Below are positions 11,901-23,391 of a stretch of DNA of 64,000 nt, piece by piece (the first letter of the stretch is position 1; each line of letters starts with the position of its first letter). The position numbers were made by a program, and so were the translations under genes. Where the stretch lies: NCBI GenBank assembly GCA_958295665.1, contig OY282558.1, positions 69,676,789-69,740,788 of the forward strand, given 5' to 3'. The notes below the pieces were generated by a model. It did no database searches. It saw nothing but the letters and a program-made list of their open reading frames with translations, and was not told where the DNA came from. Origin of the DNA: Tipula vernalis. Lineage: Eukaryota > Arthropoda > Insecta > Diptera > Tipulidae.

Positions 11901-12540
11901 ATTTTACCTTAATTACCAACATTCTTTAAAATATTAAATAACGAGGGTTTATTCCGAAGCAGGAGATATAGAAACAAAAACGGAAAAATATTCGGAGTCT
12001 TTACTCGATGGTCAGAAACGGAGTGTTCCTTATCCACCCATCCAGTAATAAGTGTGGGTTTTGGTAGCAAGAATACAAGATATGATCTTCCCAGACATAC
12101 TAGACGATATGATCTAAATCTGACCAGCTTTATCACTCATGTCAGCCTCATCCTTTTCCAAGTGAAACAACCCTGTGCCGGAATCACCATACTCGCTTAT
12201 CTCACTTCGACCAATTTCTTCCACTGCACAACTGCACAGCTGGTAGCTACCTCAAGTCTGGGCGGGTAGCCGCCATCCTGCCTCTTTTATTTGTTGAGAG
12301 TAATTGAACTGTCAATTTCCATCGTCTTCTTCAGAAGGATCAGGCTTTCTTTATTTCATATCCATGATGCAAAACCTGGAGCCCTCTTTTGCTTCCTCCT
12401 ACTTGACAATCTTCCGATTCCTGATTCGAATATAAGGGTTGCCTGAATAATCTTCTTGACCCCGTCTGAGCTAGCTGGTTCTAAGGGTAACCAGACATGT
12501 GCCCTTGGCTAAGAACTTTTTTCATGCGCCAAGTGCGACA
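8905..12540. other. AT-rich noncoding region
   Basis: No transposase, RT or host-protein motif was recognised. A short (TTG)n run lies at about 10640. The ORFs of 60-90 codons have no family features. Between 11900 and 12540 base composition is less AT-rich, which may mark an unrecognised old repeat. Confidence 0.35.
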
Positions 12541-12994
12541 GTCGTAAACGATCGGCGTAGTGGCTGGACCAATATGAGCTTGCCAAGTACTTTCCAAAGC
12601 TAACCGTTCATCCGAAGAAGACTATGGTCACTGTATGGTGGACTGAAGCAAGTGTGGTGCACTACCACTTTCTGCAACCTGTTGAATCAATTACAGCGGA
12701 GAAGTACTATGATGAAATATACACGATGCATTGATGATTGTGTTGGTCGACAATGCCCGAGCTGGGCTACGAAACTCTGCCTCCTCCACCATACTCCCCA
12801 TACATATCACCTACGGATTACAAATTTTTCAAACACCTAGGTCACTTCGTAAAAAAGAAACACTACCATGATCCAACCTCTGCTGAAGATGGCTTTAAGG
12901 ATTTCATTGCCTCAAGAACACAGGATTTCTACTCGACTGAGATTAACAATCTTGTATTTCGTTGGCAGAAGTGTGTTAAAGCGGATGCTGATTA
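12541..12994 (+). pseudogene. mariner transposase relic
   Basis: C-terminal half of a mariner (DD34D) transposase in two frames. The first frame gives LTVHPKKTMVTVWW and ITAEKYYDEIY. The second (12738-12995) gives LGYETLPPPPYSPYISPTDY, FFKH and RTQDFYSTEINNLVFRWQKC. In the family the block reads PYSPDLSPTDY and its first Asp is the third catalytic residue. Here that Asp is Tyr, so the enzyme is dead even apart from the frameshift. The end at K-A-D-A-D followed by TAG fits the family C-terminus. The N-terminal helix-turn-helix and the terminal repeats were not found. Confidence 0.85.
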
Positions 12995-13034
12995 GAGCCT
13001 GTTAATATATGGCCTGAATTAAATTTCTTTGAAG

Positions 13035-15530
13035 GACATTTACTAAAACTCTGGTGGCATTGCAAAGCTTAGGAGGGTTAAATTTCCCAACAATACAGGA
13101 GTTCCCACTTTCAGAACAGGTTTGTCTAGGGAAGCCAGATGGATTTAAAGAATTCAAAAACGGGACAATGACGCTGCGTCATCTAGAGAATAGATCTAGA
13201 ATTATGTTATTAATTAAAGCATCCATGTTCTTCTTCGGTGTTAAAATGACACGCTGACTTTGCTATAAGATCTGATAGCGGGCCGTTATTTAACTCTCAA
13301 TGACGGGATACTCTCCATTACCTATTTTGGGTAGAAAGTCGGAGAATTGCTCAGCAGATACATCACATTTAAAGAGATCCTCATTTTCTTCTTGAGTTTG
13401 GATAAGTGGTCACAGATAAGATGATTTAACACATGCTTTAACTTCAACAGCTCGTGTTCCTCTAGGCCCTACTGGTAATGCTTGTCGAAAATCACTTGAT
13501 TGGTTCCCCTGATGTCTTTCAAAGTTCTGTTTAATCCCTCAAAACCTACTTTATGCGCCATAGTGCATTCATCCTTGACAATAAGGCTAGAATTCCGCAG
13601 TACTCTTGCTTTGTTTCGCTATTTTGCACAGAGGAGTTACAGAATAGATTAGGTTAAAAGCAGAATGGGCTGTCCTTCCTCCATCCAGCAGAGTATTGGC
13701 CTCACGATTCAAGAGCCAAGGCTGTTACTTAGTTACTCCTTATTTTTGCTAAAAGCAAGTTAACAAGGAAGGTTTTCCTAGAACCACCAGAGGCATCTCA
13801 GAAAAACAATTTCCCGGAATCTGTTGTAATACTATAGAGAATCTGCTTATAGTAGCCGGTTACTCACCTGTCAAGGAACCTCCGCTTCTAGCCACTTGTT
13901 GTACCAAGAATTCCGTATCGTATCCTAACTGGTGTCTCGTAGAACATCTCTATTGTTCAAAATTCCTCCGGATCTTTTTGGTTCTAACCTCTAACCTCCC
14001 AAACCTGACACTGCAGCCTAAATGCGCAGAAGACATACGTTTTAAACCATATCTATTTCCTAGTACAACTTTCTCCACCTCACACCTTACACTCGTAGGA
14101 TGTCCACAGCGAAATTATTTTAATGTTTTTCGCAAAGGCTCATCGGATTTGACAGTTGACAAAATACCAACATCACAGTAAACAGTTGTTTTAAATTGTA
14201 GGGAGAGTCACATATAATACCTTCTTTTAGGATTTGGCATCCCCTAGTAATCCAAGCGTCTAACATGCAGACTGGTAAGTGGGACGAAGGATACCATTCA
14301 CTGTTTTAATATGAGAGGAAAACGTTGGTAGCAATATCCAGTAGTGATATCATTCGGTATTGTTTGGGTGGGTTATGTATACTCTTCCTAGCGCATTTTC
14401 CTTCTTTCCTGCAGGCCAGGCGTCGTCATCTTGCCCCGATTTTTCCTCTGAAATATATTATTTTCCTGTACAAAATATGCAGGCATTTCAGAATACAGAA
14501 CAGTTTTAGCAAATCTATCAGTTTTGCTTAGTTCGAATTAAGCAAGAAGTGTTGTCTGAGTAGGGTTGGTTACTCGATCAGATAAGTTAACAAAAACTGA
14601 AATAAGCTCGATGACCATTCTCCAGTTGAACAGCGAGGTGCAAAACTGTTCGGTATCTCTCACCTTTCTACGTCGCTCTAACCATCGCACACGCTTTTGC
14701 CCATCCACAGACAAGATGTAACGAACTCTCCCGAATAAGTTTTCTTTGGTTAAAAGCGACATCATTTTTAAATGTTTATCGATCGTGAGATTTGTGTCCA
14801 GGCAGTAAGGCATCTGTAATTTCTTTCTGCCGGACGTATGTCGTAGCGTCCTGAGTCTGTTCGTGTATGTAGCGAGGTTTACAGCATCTCTAAGGTGGAT
14901 GGATTTATGTAACTATCTGCCCTGAGTTGTGCCTTGTTGTTTTAATAAAACTCAACCTTTCACGCTCTATTTTTGCGTACATGTCAACTAAAAATTGACT
15001 TAAAATGAAACAGAGCAGCAACAAGAGAGTCACTTCACCTTGGCGAACCATTCTTACTGAGATCATGAAATTATTGGTTTACTGAGTAGCCATCCCCGCC
15101 CCGACAGAAGAGGAGAGAGATACGCAGCAGTGTATTTCGTGGCTCTGTAAGACAATATCCCGCTGTTCAAAGTTTTCTCCGACTATCATTAAAACTATCC
15201 TACTTGCTGCATGGTTTTGAACTCCTTTAAATAGGTATTGTGATTGTATAACATATTTTGTAATTGTTTCACTAACCCCGGTTTCGGTATTTCCGAAGGC
15301 GGTCAATGAAATGAGCATGCTCAGGGTGTAAGTCCATTAGTAGGCTATAAAGAGGCTCGGGTAGAAGTTCGAACGGTAGAAGCTGTACCTTGCCAGCATT
15401 ACAGCACATGCCGGAAGCCTTATCTTTCCACTTGACGGCATTGCAGAAGTTACATTTTTTTTCATAGTCACAAAGCTACCATGAAAAAGTTTTGACCGTT
15501 CATGGAAGTACTCTTTTTTCTCGCCTATTT
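13035..15530 (-). pseudogene. Helitron Rep-helicase relic
   Basis: Heavily decayed rolling-circle transposon gene, readable only as motif islands in changing frames. In 5' to 3' order on the minus strand: a zinc-finger-like N-terminus with NFCNAVKWKDKASGMCCNAG then LLPEPLYSLLMDLHPEHAHF (about 15300-15455); a Helitron_like_N piece with RDIVLQ and a LLFCRGGDGYS frame (about 15065-15150); Rep pieces SQFLVDMYAKIERERLSFIK (about 14940-15000) and RYIHEQTQDATTYVR (about 14830-14875); a Pif1-type helicase with degenerate Walker A DASGGSRKTFLVNLLLAKIR (about 13740-13830), DECTMAHK, DFRQALPVGPRGTRAVEVK (about 13435-13500), and a late NSLNPSGFP and PKLCN block. The region that should hold the HUH (PHAHI) motif follows QKR but is missing. 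Terminal hairpin and TC/CTRR ends were not found. Confidence 0.8.
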
Positions 15531-16207
15531 CCAAGATTGTTTTTTTCGTAACTGGCCACTGTCGCTAAATGTAACTCGGCTTTATTTTGCTTGTAAAAGC
15601 AGCACTTGCTCTGTGGGCGAACTTCACTATTACCCTGCCTGTGTTTCTTTGTGGACTGGTTCAATTGGTTCATTCTTAAACTAGTGGTGTATCTAGCACG
15701 GCGTTTTTTATTTGCTTTCTGGTAGAATTTTGGGACAATAAGGTTTGAGACAAATCGTTTATTATAAATCGTGCAAAACAGATTAGTACAAGTTAAATTG
15801 CAAGTTCTAAATTTCATGGGGAACGAATTTAGAAAAATCCTGCAATTAGCTTTTAGTCCTGTAAACAGATATTATGTATTGTCATTATATCAAAAATCAA
15901 TGTAATATGTTGTACCTTTCGTCCCCCTAACTGGATTTTCGGGAAATAACGGAATACGCAACCCGAATACCAATTTTCACATCTGTAGCTTTTTCCGCTC
16001 CGGAAGTACAGGTATTCTCAGAAAATCTTTAATCCTGTTAAGCCCCTCACCCCCACCTTCCCCCTTACAGATGGAGTTTTCAAAAATTCTTCGTTAGAGG
16101 GTGCCAAAGCCATAAAAACACATATCCTCCAAATTTCACTTTGCTAGCTTAAACGTTTTGGGCTGAGCAATAATTGTCGGTCAGTCAGGACACCTTACTT
16201 TATATAC
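15531..16207. other. Flank of the Helitron relic
   Basis: The minus-strand ORF at 15500-15817 is rich in Lys, Arg, Gln and Asn and might be the basic N-terminal leader of the Helitron protein, but no specific motif supports this. The remainder to 16207 shows nothing recognisable. Confidence 0.3.
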
Positions 16208-17223
16208 CAGACGTGTTCACATTAATAGCAGCGCATTACCTTGCTTTAATAACTCTTTAAAATTTCTTACTCCTTACTTTTTTCCAAGGTTGGCAATGCT
16301 CGGAGAGTTTCTTCTCTCCTCTCTTATTAATGGTATACCATTACTGTTTCAAAAAATGTTTAATTCTTTTTTATGAGATTATATTTGTTAACGAGTGTTT
16401 GGACCAAGGTGTTCATAATAATAGCAGTACAAATTTTTCTCGTAATTCGTAAAATGTAAAATCCATATTTAACTAAATTTTAGAAAAGTAATGGGTCGAT
16501 CCAAGCACTGCACGGAAAAAAGCGAAACATTATTAAAAAAAAACTTCGATGTGAAGGAAAATCTTACCTTGAAATAGAAGAAATTATCTGATGGTCTCTA
16601 ATTCAGTGAAATGGACTGATAAGGTTGAAACACGTGAGCCAGAAAGGAAAAAAACTTGGCGTATTGACCGACAAATCATACAAATGGTAAAGAACGACTC
16701 TCGTGTCAGCTCAAAAAAGATAAAGTAGGAACTTCAGGTACTTGTAAGTGCTTATACATTAAAATACTTGAAGACATCATGCTATACCCTATGCTGAGTA
16801 TGAAATGACACTGAAATGAGTGTTTCAGCAAGATAACGACCCACCACACATAAGCAAACAGGCGAACTCACGGCTTCGAAAGTACAGTACTGATTGAGAA
16901 ACGTCAAAACTTAGTGGGCTCTATGAAAAGGAGATCCGCAATTGTCGTTCGTAATAATGGGCATGTAACTAAATATTGACTGCTTTATTAAAAACCAATA
17001 CACAGACGTGGTAGCTGTTAGGTTTTTTGATACATTTTTTAATTATTCCTAAACATTGTTTCGGACTGCTATTTTTGTGAACACCATGAAATGGATGTTT
17101 TTAGCTTAATATGACAATATCAAATATATTTCATGAATAAATCTTAATCAAACTTGCGTTTTTGAAAACGTACACGAGATTTTCTTCTTCTGGATAGCGC
17201 TGCTATTCATATGAACACAACTG
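16208..17223 (+). mobile_element. Tc1-like transposon with IR/DR ends, internally deleted
   Basis: The outer ends GTGTTCACATTAATAGCAGC (from 16213) and the inverted partner ending at 17218 match at 20 of 22 positions. A second, inner pair lies at 16409-16428 (GTGTTCATAATAATAGCAGT) and, inverted, at 17065-17084. This two-repeats-per-end layout (IR/DR) is known from several Tc1-group families. TATA lies next to both ends, consistent with the TA target of the superfamily. The element is about 1.0 kb, too short for a complete transposase gene. Confidence 0.75.
16491..16885 (+). pseudogene. Tc1-like transposase remnant
   Basis: Begins MGRSKHCTEKKRNIIKKKLR, the N-terminal helix-turn-helix start typical of Tc1-like transposases, then KSYLEIEEII before a stop. 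Later frames give DRQIIQMVKNDSRVSSKKIK. A large internal deletion removes most of the catalytic core. The piece FQQDNDPPHISKQAN still carries the second catalytic Asp. The gene sits between the inner repeats of its element and cannot make a functional protein. Confidence 0.75.
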
Positions 17224-17573
17224 TATATGGAGAAAAATACCAGAAAGAAAAACCGAAGCCGATCGCAGCCTGGTAGATTATCAGCATGGATCGCATTACA
17301 GCTTAATCCGGCCCATTTGCCGTCATTTACCGTGACCAACCTTCCACCTAGGTCGCTTGTTACAACCCGCTCAAGAAACAGCGTTAACGTGGAGACGACC
17401 GCAATTTTAATGCATTGCTCACCCTTAGTGAGGCGATTTATAAATTGTTTCAGATCATCCAAAGTATTGCATAGATAATCAGAACAATTCGTCATTGAAC
17501 CCAATTTACTTTGGATACCGTTAAGCATCAGCACCAAATCACAATCACTGTCAATTACCGAAGAATTCGATGT
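17224..17573 (-). other. Unidentified less AT-rich open region
   Basis: Outside the Tc1 terminal repeat the minus strand stays open for about 115 codons with mixed composition (for example MLNGIQSKLGSMTNCSDYLC), in DNA clearly less AT-rich than its surroundings. No family is recognised. It might be an old transposon or exon fragment. The apparent ORF continues into the transposon end, so that part is chance. Confidence 0.2.
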
Positions 17574-20500
17574 CTAAATTATTTGTTTACTCGGAATTTT
17601 TATGGAAAAACCTCAAACAGGCGCCTTATTTAACATCTGGCTAGGTTCTTTTGTTGATATTCTTAAGGCATTTTTCACAGTTTACACCAGTCACTTTTTA
17701 TTTTTTGCTTAATTTATTTCTGACAAGAATAATTATTGCAACCTTAGACTTTGACAAAGCATTAAAGAATGACAGACAATAAAACAAAGTAAAAATTACA
17801 AAGTGGTTCTTGGTGAGAATGGGCAGTTCCCGCAACAGTTCAGTTCAGCACCTGAAAGGTAGTTTAATGAAACTTTCCTTCCCACCTATAGATTACTCTA
17901 GATCTAGATCACCACGCAAAGATAGTTCTTCCCCTAGGTAATATGAAGGTTTTAATAAAAATAAAAAAAAATAAAAAATTCTAGTAAACATATTACTTGA
18001 TAGTAAACATAAACACAAACATGTGTGTAATGTATTTTCGAATAGAAGCAGCAAAAAAAAATTTTTCTCTTTTTTTTTTACTTCACTTCACAGATCCGAG
18101 ATATTTACGCGAAAGTAAAATTTATGATGATATCATACCCAGAACACTGTACATTGTTGTTGCTAATAAAAATTTTTTGCTCCAAGAAATTTTTACTTTT
18201 CGTTATTTCTATCGTGTCGTATTGTGTTGCTGAGCATACAAACATACTTATATGTGTTTTCTGTTAATTTTCTGAATTAAATTGGATTTCTTTTTAATAA
18301 TATATGAGTTGTTATTAAAAAAAATTTACATACAACAACAACAACAACAATAAAAAAACAAATATTTTGTTTCGTTATTTTGTTCGTGCATACATCCATC
18401 CATACATATAACATAAAAATATACACACACATCGATTAGTAGGTCATTCTCATACATTATATTGATCTTACATAGGTCAAACAGGTCAATTGGATTCGTC
18501 TTGAAATGGCTTCATACAAAATGAATGTAATTGGTTAATTTTTGGGAGGAACGGGGGCGACACATACAATCTAGAGAATTTTTTTTTTATTATATGTGTA
18601 GGCGATTAAAATACGTGCGTGCATACCAAAAGAGATAACATCGCGCGGCAATCATCGTTGTGCATGAGTTAAGAAAACCAGGAAATAATAACACAAAGAG
18701 TCATTACTAATTAGCAATTTTTAATTTCATGAACATCAAGCACATGGATAATGAAGAACATAATGATTATTATGTATGATGATGATGATGATGAATGAAA
18801 AGAAGAGAAATGGAAAAATTGTTGCCTTTTTGGAAATTTTCCAATTTCTCACGTATCTCTGGTGGTGGTATGAGCGCATAAAAACGAAAGAGTTTAATCC
18901 ACTTGAATTTATTTCAGTTTTTAATTAAATTTAATTTAATTTATGAAAAAAAAAATTAAAGAAGAATTTTGTCTTTTTGTTTTGTTTTGTCGACTTTCGT
19001 TTCTCGCCCCCTTCCTATATAGCCTGTGCTCTCTTGATGTGATGATGTTCGGTTTTTTTTGTCGTCTTATTGTCTTTGTATACAAGTAATTTATACAATA
19101 AGATCTAATCGCATCAATGAATAATTTTCTTGCATCATGATCTAATTTTATGATATTTTTTCCGGATTTATGTTCTCTCGTTGTACACGTATCTTGTTAG
19201 TTGGTGTGCACATATACGAGTAACATGATTTTATACTAAGTATTATGTAAGTAGATAAGTTGTTGGAAATATTTTTGTGACACAAAAGATTGTAATCATA
19301 ATTTTGATTGAACGCATGCTTTTTAGTGACTCGTGACTTTTAATGCCCAGCCAAATCTTTACCAAAAATTTGCCTTCTCTAGAAGTAAAGCTTAATTAAG
19401 GTTGAGGTCAATATACAAATATAAATATACCTTGATGACTTAAAAGAAAGGTTTTAAAATACAAAAAAATTTCATTTAGCAAATGATTACGTTCGCTCGT
19501 TCGAACAACAACAAAAACTCTTTAATGAAAACATTTGTGTTTTTGTTATTGTTGCCATTTGTATACAAGCACTAGGCCTTGAAAATGTTATTTTAAAATA
19601 AACAAATCCGTCATGGGGGTGGTGTGCGGTTTCTGATGAATGGTTTCATTCATTTCTAGATCTATCTTTGGAAAGTAAACAGAAAAATAACATTTTGCTC
19701 GAAGGTATTTACTTCATGCTTTTTAGTTCGCGCTGAATGTTTCAAACGGCGGCTGTACCAATTGATGTTAAATATGTATCTTTGTTATATCTCATAAATT
19801 TTTAATTTTAGATTCTCCCTTTTCTCTCATTCATTTCTGGATTCTGTGAATGAATTTTGTCAGCAACAACTCAGCCTTGTTGGAAGACTTTTCTGATGTT
19901 TCGAAGAGTATTTCCATCTGGATATCTTTGGAAGATTTAAGCTATTCGCCTCATGCTATTTTCAATAATGAAATTAAACTCGTCGATTAGAAGAACTCTC
20001 CAGAAACAATTAAAAGACGTTCTCTGCCATTTCGTATATGACTGATATGTTTATCCAGTTTGTAACATCCGATTTGTAAAAACGTAAAAGTTTTATTTTT
20101 TCATAAAAGGTGATTCTGGAATTTTGGATTAGTTGGAAATTAAATGGATTTCCAACATCAATGATTTTTCGAAATTCTTTGAAAAATAAGTTGCCGATTT
20201 ATAGCTTACCGGTAAATTGTACGATTTTTATTTGACGTGTACCGGTAGAATAATAATAAGTAAGCAATTTATCGAAGAAAAATCAGAACTTCTTTTGTGA
20301 TATAATACGGTTTGTTCAAAAATTCAGTGCAATATTCTGTCCCTTCTGCCATTGGTGTAGTAAAGAAGTCAATCCACACTAAATTGAAATTTTTTATTCA
20401 TTAACTTTTTAAAAGAAAAATTCAGAAGTGTGTAGTTTGCCTAATAAAAATGTAAAATTACGTACATTTCTTTACAGTATATAGAAGTGGTATTTACAGT

Positions 20501-20768
20501 CACTCGGCCTCGAGCAAAACTATAAAATGCAACAAAACACCAGAAGTAAATCATTTATATCCCATATGTAATTGCATTTCAATAATCATGGATAAATTTA
20601 AATGTATAAATCTCGTGTCAATCGGCATAATTTAACTTAATTATAAATCAATGTATTTCTGAGACGTTAGTCATCAAAGAGAAAAATAGCATCATAAACA
20701 GTTACTGTTTTCACTTAATATTTTACACAACAACAACGACAAAGCATTAAAACTTTAATTAATTGATC
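17574..20768. other. AT-rich, microsatellite-bearing noncoding region
   Basis: Holds short simple repeats, including (CAA)n at about 18334-18351 and (GAT)n at about 18776-18795, and several poly-T and poly-A runs. No protein motif was found. The texture resembles insect intron or regulatory DNA more than transposon relics. Confidence 0.4.
18776..18795. repeat. (GAT)n microsatellite
   Basis: Six or so GAT units in a row within AT-rich DNA. Confidence 0.7.
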
Positions 20769-20840
20769 ATGAACGCATCATTATTCCGCGAATTGGCGAA
20801 TTATGCACACTACACAGTACAAGAATGTCGAGTGCAAAGC
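20769..20840 (+). CDS. Possible first coding exon of a host gene
   Basis: An ATG opens 24 codons (MNASLFRELANYAHYTVQEC then RVQS) and is followed immediately by a strong 5' splice consensus AGC|GTAAGT and a T-run. The composition is unlike the surrounding AT-rich DNA. Upstream is a CAACAACAACGACAAAG leader-like stretch with no ATG close by. The intron would start in phase 0. The peptide is not recognised. No matching downstream exon was identified in the window; the next kilobases are tandem repeat and transposon. A chance ORF is a real alternative. Confidence 0.28.
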
Positions 20841-21350
20841 GTAAGTTTTTTTTTTTTACGATATTACCACATTAACCGCGCATTTGATTTTATATCGTCG
20901 TATACACCTTGTGTCTATAATTGGTATACAGGCTTACTTCGTTTAACGCAGTGTTTTATTTTCGAGGAAACTATAACATTTATGATGTAAAACATTCTGG
21001 ACGTAGGCTTCAAAAACGTAATTATTTGGTTCTTTCGAATGCTATTCGGCTAATCAGTTGAGTAAAATCTCCTTGAAGTTACTATATCTAGAGATTGCGA
21101 TCAGGAATTCCAGTTTCGAGAATTCTAGAGGCTTTATAAAACTTTTTAAATTTCGTTTCTCGGGGAATTTTATTTCATTAATATTTGAGAATCTTTGATT
21201 GTCGGGAAATCTTGTTTTTATCTCGGGAATATTAGAAACACCAAATTTTATTTGAATTGAAATAAAATATTTTTCTATAAAAAAATAAAGGTGGGCTGTG
21301 TCGTCTAGACGGGCGTAGGTGTTTTGCATGATTGATAACGTTTATAAGAT

Positions 21351-22570
21351 GTGGAGATTAATTATTTTAATTAAAAATAAATTATCTGTCATAGATCTTT
21401 TACGCATAAATAGACACCAGAATTGTTCTGATCAGATGAGACGTTCTCTCGCTACAGTGCTCTCAATCATTTAAAATCGCTATTTTGTAGTTTGTAATTT
21501 TAATTAAAATTTATGTGGAGATTAATTATTTTAATTTAATATAAATTATCTGCCATAGATCCTTTAGGCATAAATTGGCACCAGAATTCTTCCGATCAGA
21601 TGAGGCGTTCTCTCGCTACAGTGCTCTCAAACATTTTGAATCACGATTTTATAGTTTGTAATTATAATTAAAATTTATGTGGAGATTAATTATTTTAATT
21701 TAATATAAATTATCTCCCATAGAACCTTTACGCATAAATTGGCACCAGAATTCTTCCGATCAGATGAGGCGTTCTCTCGCTACAGTGCTCTCAAACATTT
21801 TGAATCACGATTTTATAGTTTGTAATTATAATTAAAATTTATGTGGAGATTAAATATTTTAATTTAATATAAATTATCTCCCATAGAACCTTAACGCATA
21901 AATTGGCACCAGAATTTTCCGAGCAGAAGAGACGTTCTCTCGGTACAGTGCTCTGAATCATTTTAAATCGCTATTTTGTAGTCTGTAATTTTAATTAAAA
22001 TTTTTGTGAACATTAATTATTTTAATTTAAAATAAATTATCTGTCATAGATCCTTTACACACAAATTGGCACCAGAAGTCTTCCGAGCAGATGAGGCGTT
22101 TTCTCGCTACAGTGGCTTTCAATCATTGTAAATCGCTATTTTGTAGTTGGCAATTTTAATTAAAATTTACGTAGAGATTAATTATTTTAATTAAAAATAA
22201 ATTATCTGTCATAGATCTTTTACGCATAAATTGACACCAGAATTGTTCTGATCAGATGAGGCGTTCTCTCGCTACAGTGCTCTCAATCATTTAAAATCGC
22301 TATTTTGTAGTTTGTAATTTTAATTAAATTTTATGTGGAGAATAATTTTTTAATTAAAAATAAATTATCTGTCATAGATCTTTTACGTATAAATGGACAT
22401 CAGAATTGTTCTGATCAGATGAGGCGTTCTCTCGCTACAATGTTCTCAATCATTTTAAATCGCTATTTTGTAGTTTGTAATTTTAATTAAAATTTACGTA
22501 GAGATTAATTATTTTAATTTAAAATAAATTATCTGCCATAGATCCTTTACGCATAAATTGGTACCAGAAT
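21351..22570 (+). repeat. 164-bp tandem repeat (satellite-like) array
   Basis: About seven and a half units, recognisable by GTGGAGATTAATTATTTTAA at 21351, 21515, 21679, 21843, 22006, 22171, 22335 and 22498, so the period is 163-165 bp. Each unit also carries CACCAGAATT, GATCAGATGAGGCGTTCTCT and a TTTGTAATTTTAATTAAAAT stretch. Units differ by point changes and small indels. The array resumes at 28441-28565 and 32770-32850 after two retrotransposon insertions. Confidence 0.92.
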
Positions 22571-22578
22571 TAAGTTAT

Positions 22579-23391
22579 TGTTACAAGATTCTAATCTAGA
22601 TGGCCAACTATAATTTCACTATAAATATGGACCTTTATTAATTAATCTATTTAATTTTTCTTACATTTGTTAGGTTTTATATTACATTTGTTATGCTTTA
22701 ATTATACTGACATTTATAGCGCTCTTTGACCGTCAAATATATAAAAATATATTTTTATTTTTTTTTTAATTTTTGTTGAATGTTAATTAATTCTTATAAT
22801 TTCTATATATGCTACCGGTCTTACGACACTTTTAAATGTGTTTTTATTTATTAACACGTAGAAACATATTAGTATTACGAACGGTAAATTCAACGAAAAC
22901 CGGCTAATAGACAGAATTCTATTTATTTAATTTTAATTTAATATGTTCCGAAGATTGTAAGAGAATTCAATCCAGTTTCGAACTGATGAGCTTATGATTA
23001 TGAAAAAATCAATCCTCTCATCAGGCCGCGGCGACTGGACTGACTATACCACAATTTACATTCTATATATACAGAATGTCCTGTGCTTTATATACTAGCG
23101 AATCGTACTAATATAGATAAATTCAATTACAATTTTTTCTTCTTCATGACAATCACATAAGCTGTGAACGCTAATTTTACTTTTTCTTTTTTTTTTTTTT
23201 TCGCTAATTTTACTTTTTTCCAGTCGCCGCGGCCTGATGAGAGGATTGATTTTTTCATAATCATAAGCTCATCAGTTCAAAACTGGATTGAATTCTCTTA
23301 CAATCTTCGGAACATATTAAATTATATTTTTATATATTTTTATCAATAAATTGTGCAGCTGAAGTTTATGCTGCTGTTTTGCGTGTGTTCA
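22579..23391 (-). repeat. BEL-1 3' LTR with internal insertion
   Basis: Same ends as the 212-bp LTR but 813 bp long. The extra segment starts after the shared ATATATTTTTAT at about 22757 and ends at about 23324, where ATATTTTTAT appears again. It contains the 106-bp inverted repeats. Confidence 0.8.
22934..23324. repeat. 106-bp near-perfect inverted repeat (hairpin)
   Basis: Arms 22934-23039 and 23219-23324 are reverse complements with one mismatch (TTTCG versus TTTTG context). They are separated by a 179-bp loop that includes a duplicated TTTTACTTTTT-like piece. The right arm ends exactly where the LTR sequence resumes. Confidence 0.92.

Noticed and set aside
17148..17537. 129-codon minus-strand ORF as a host gene
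   Set aside because: Its last third lies in the terminal repeat of the Tc1-like element, so the ORF as a whole is accidental. Only the part beyond 17224 is kept as an unidentified region.
18001..18233. Exon at about 18081-18110 after a TTTTTACTTCACTTCACAG acceptor
   Set aside because: The acceptor is plausible, but no good donor follows and the frame has no supporting features.
21054..21329. 91-codon minus-strand ORF as a gene
   Set aside because: No recognised motif. The Lys/Ile/Phe/Asn-rich composition is expected by chance in AT-rich DNA, and there is no splice or start context.
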